Source: a virus
Direction: 5' to 3' (one strand)
DNA: 39,219 nucleotides
Virus record (IMG/VR): IMGVR_UViG_3300030107_005092
Span: 9,100 to 48,318 of that record
Positions 38,974 to 39,219 of this stretch are shown here, piece by piece. The notes beneath the pieces are model-generated. The model searched no databases. It was not told the origin of the DNA and saw only the letters and a program-made list of their open reading frames with translations. The position numbers were made by a program, and so were the translations under genes. Numbering within the stretch: position 1 is the first letter of the stretch; each line of letters begins with the position of its first letter.

Positions 38974-39219
38974 AAAGGATGCAGATCCAAAACTAACGAA
39001 CCGGCAGATTCATAATGCCAGAGGCTTAGTTGCAACTAGGCTGACTAAACTTCTAAACAGAGAGGCTAAGATTGCTTTGGGCGAAATAGAGGCAACACCA
39101 ACTCAGGTTAATGCTTTAAAAAATCAGATCGGCAGATTAATGCCTCAATTATCTGATATTACCTATACAACAAATGATATGAACAATTCAGAGATAGAAA
39201 CTGAATATAATGCTTTAAT
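38963..39219 (+). CDS. probable small terminase subunit (copy B), 3' truncated by window edge
   Basis: 85 residues visible, open to the end. MPTKKDADPKLTNRQIHNAR and onward is near identical to 1032-1355, with changes such as ATPTQVN for ANATQVN. A GGAATAT leader as in copy A. Identity between copies is over 90% by eye. Confidence 0.6.
   Translation, partial: MPTKKDADPKLTNRQIHNARGLVATRLTKLLNREAKIALGEIEATPTQVNALKNQIGRLMPQLSDITYTTNDMNNSEIETEYNAL

Overview
This window is almost entirely one tailed-phage genome (podovirus type), roughly one third G+C by eye. The virion genes are T7-like in order and type. The phage also has a tyrosine integrase, a lambda-like replication and recombination set, and many tiny accessory genes. 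There is no cellular housekeeping gene, rRNA or tRNA. The AT-rich composition and the small-gene families look like those of marine phages of Alphaproteobacteria; that host assignment is inference.

Layout. 1-1355: 3' part of an XF1762-like protein, a DNA methyltransferase and a probable small terminase subunit. 1386-7108: large terminase, portal, Bbp19-like protein, scaffold, major capsid and a possible decoration protein, closed by a strong terminator. 7136-20294: a 24-residue PqqA-like peptide, then tail tube A and B, a GNAT protein, three internal virion (ejection) proteins, tail fibre, a small tail-associated protein and two small membrane proteins. 20282-23301 (minus): integrase and a recombination operon (SSB-like, YqaJ exonuclease, Sak-type annealing protein). 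23523-33199 (plus): lambda-O-like initiator with an embedded origin-like repeat cluster, helicase, C5-cytosine methyltransferase with a second conserved gene in another frame, radical SAM protein, NinB/NinG-like proteins, PP-loop enzyme, endolysin, 3TM holin and DnaQ-like exonuclease. 33196-37768 (minus): small accessory genes including an RHH regulator and a GP88-family protein, with iteron-like repeats. 37769-38164: a structured non-coding region. 38165-39219: a second, diverged copy of the left end.

The right end repeats the left end with about 90% identity by eye, but the cargo between the XF1762-like gene and the small-terminase gene differs: a methyltransferase in one copy, an ArfA-like ribosome-rescue protein plus an unknown gene in the other. 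Unit length is therefore about 38.3 kb. The contig either reads across two strain variants of a circular or terminally redundant genome, or holds a real duplication.

The most notable points are a lone PqqA precursor peptide inside the late operon, an ArfA-like gene in the swap slot, and a methyltransferase gene in which two reading frames both carry recognisable conserved motifs. The first two are too short for ordinary gene-calling length cut-offs. No DNA polymerase, phage RNA polymerase or recognisable CI-type repressor is visible, so the phage probably uses the host polymerases.
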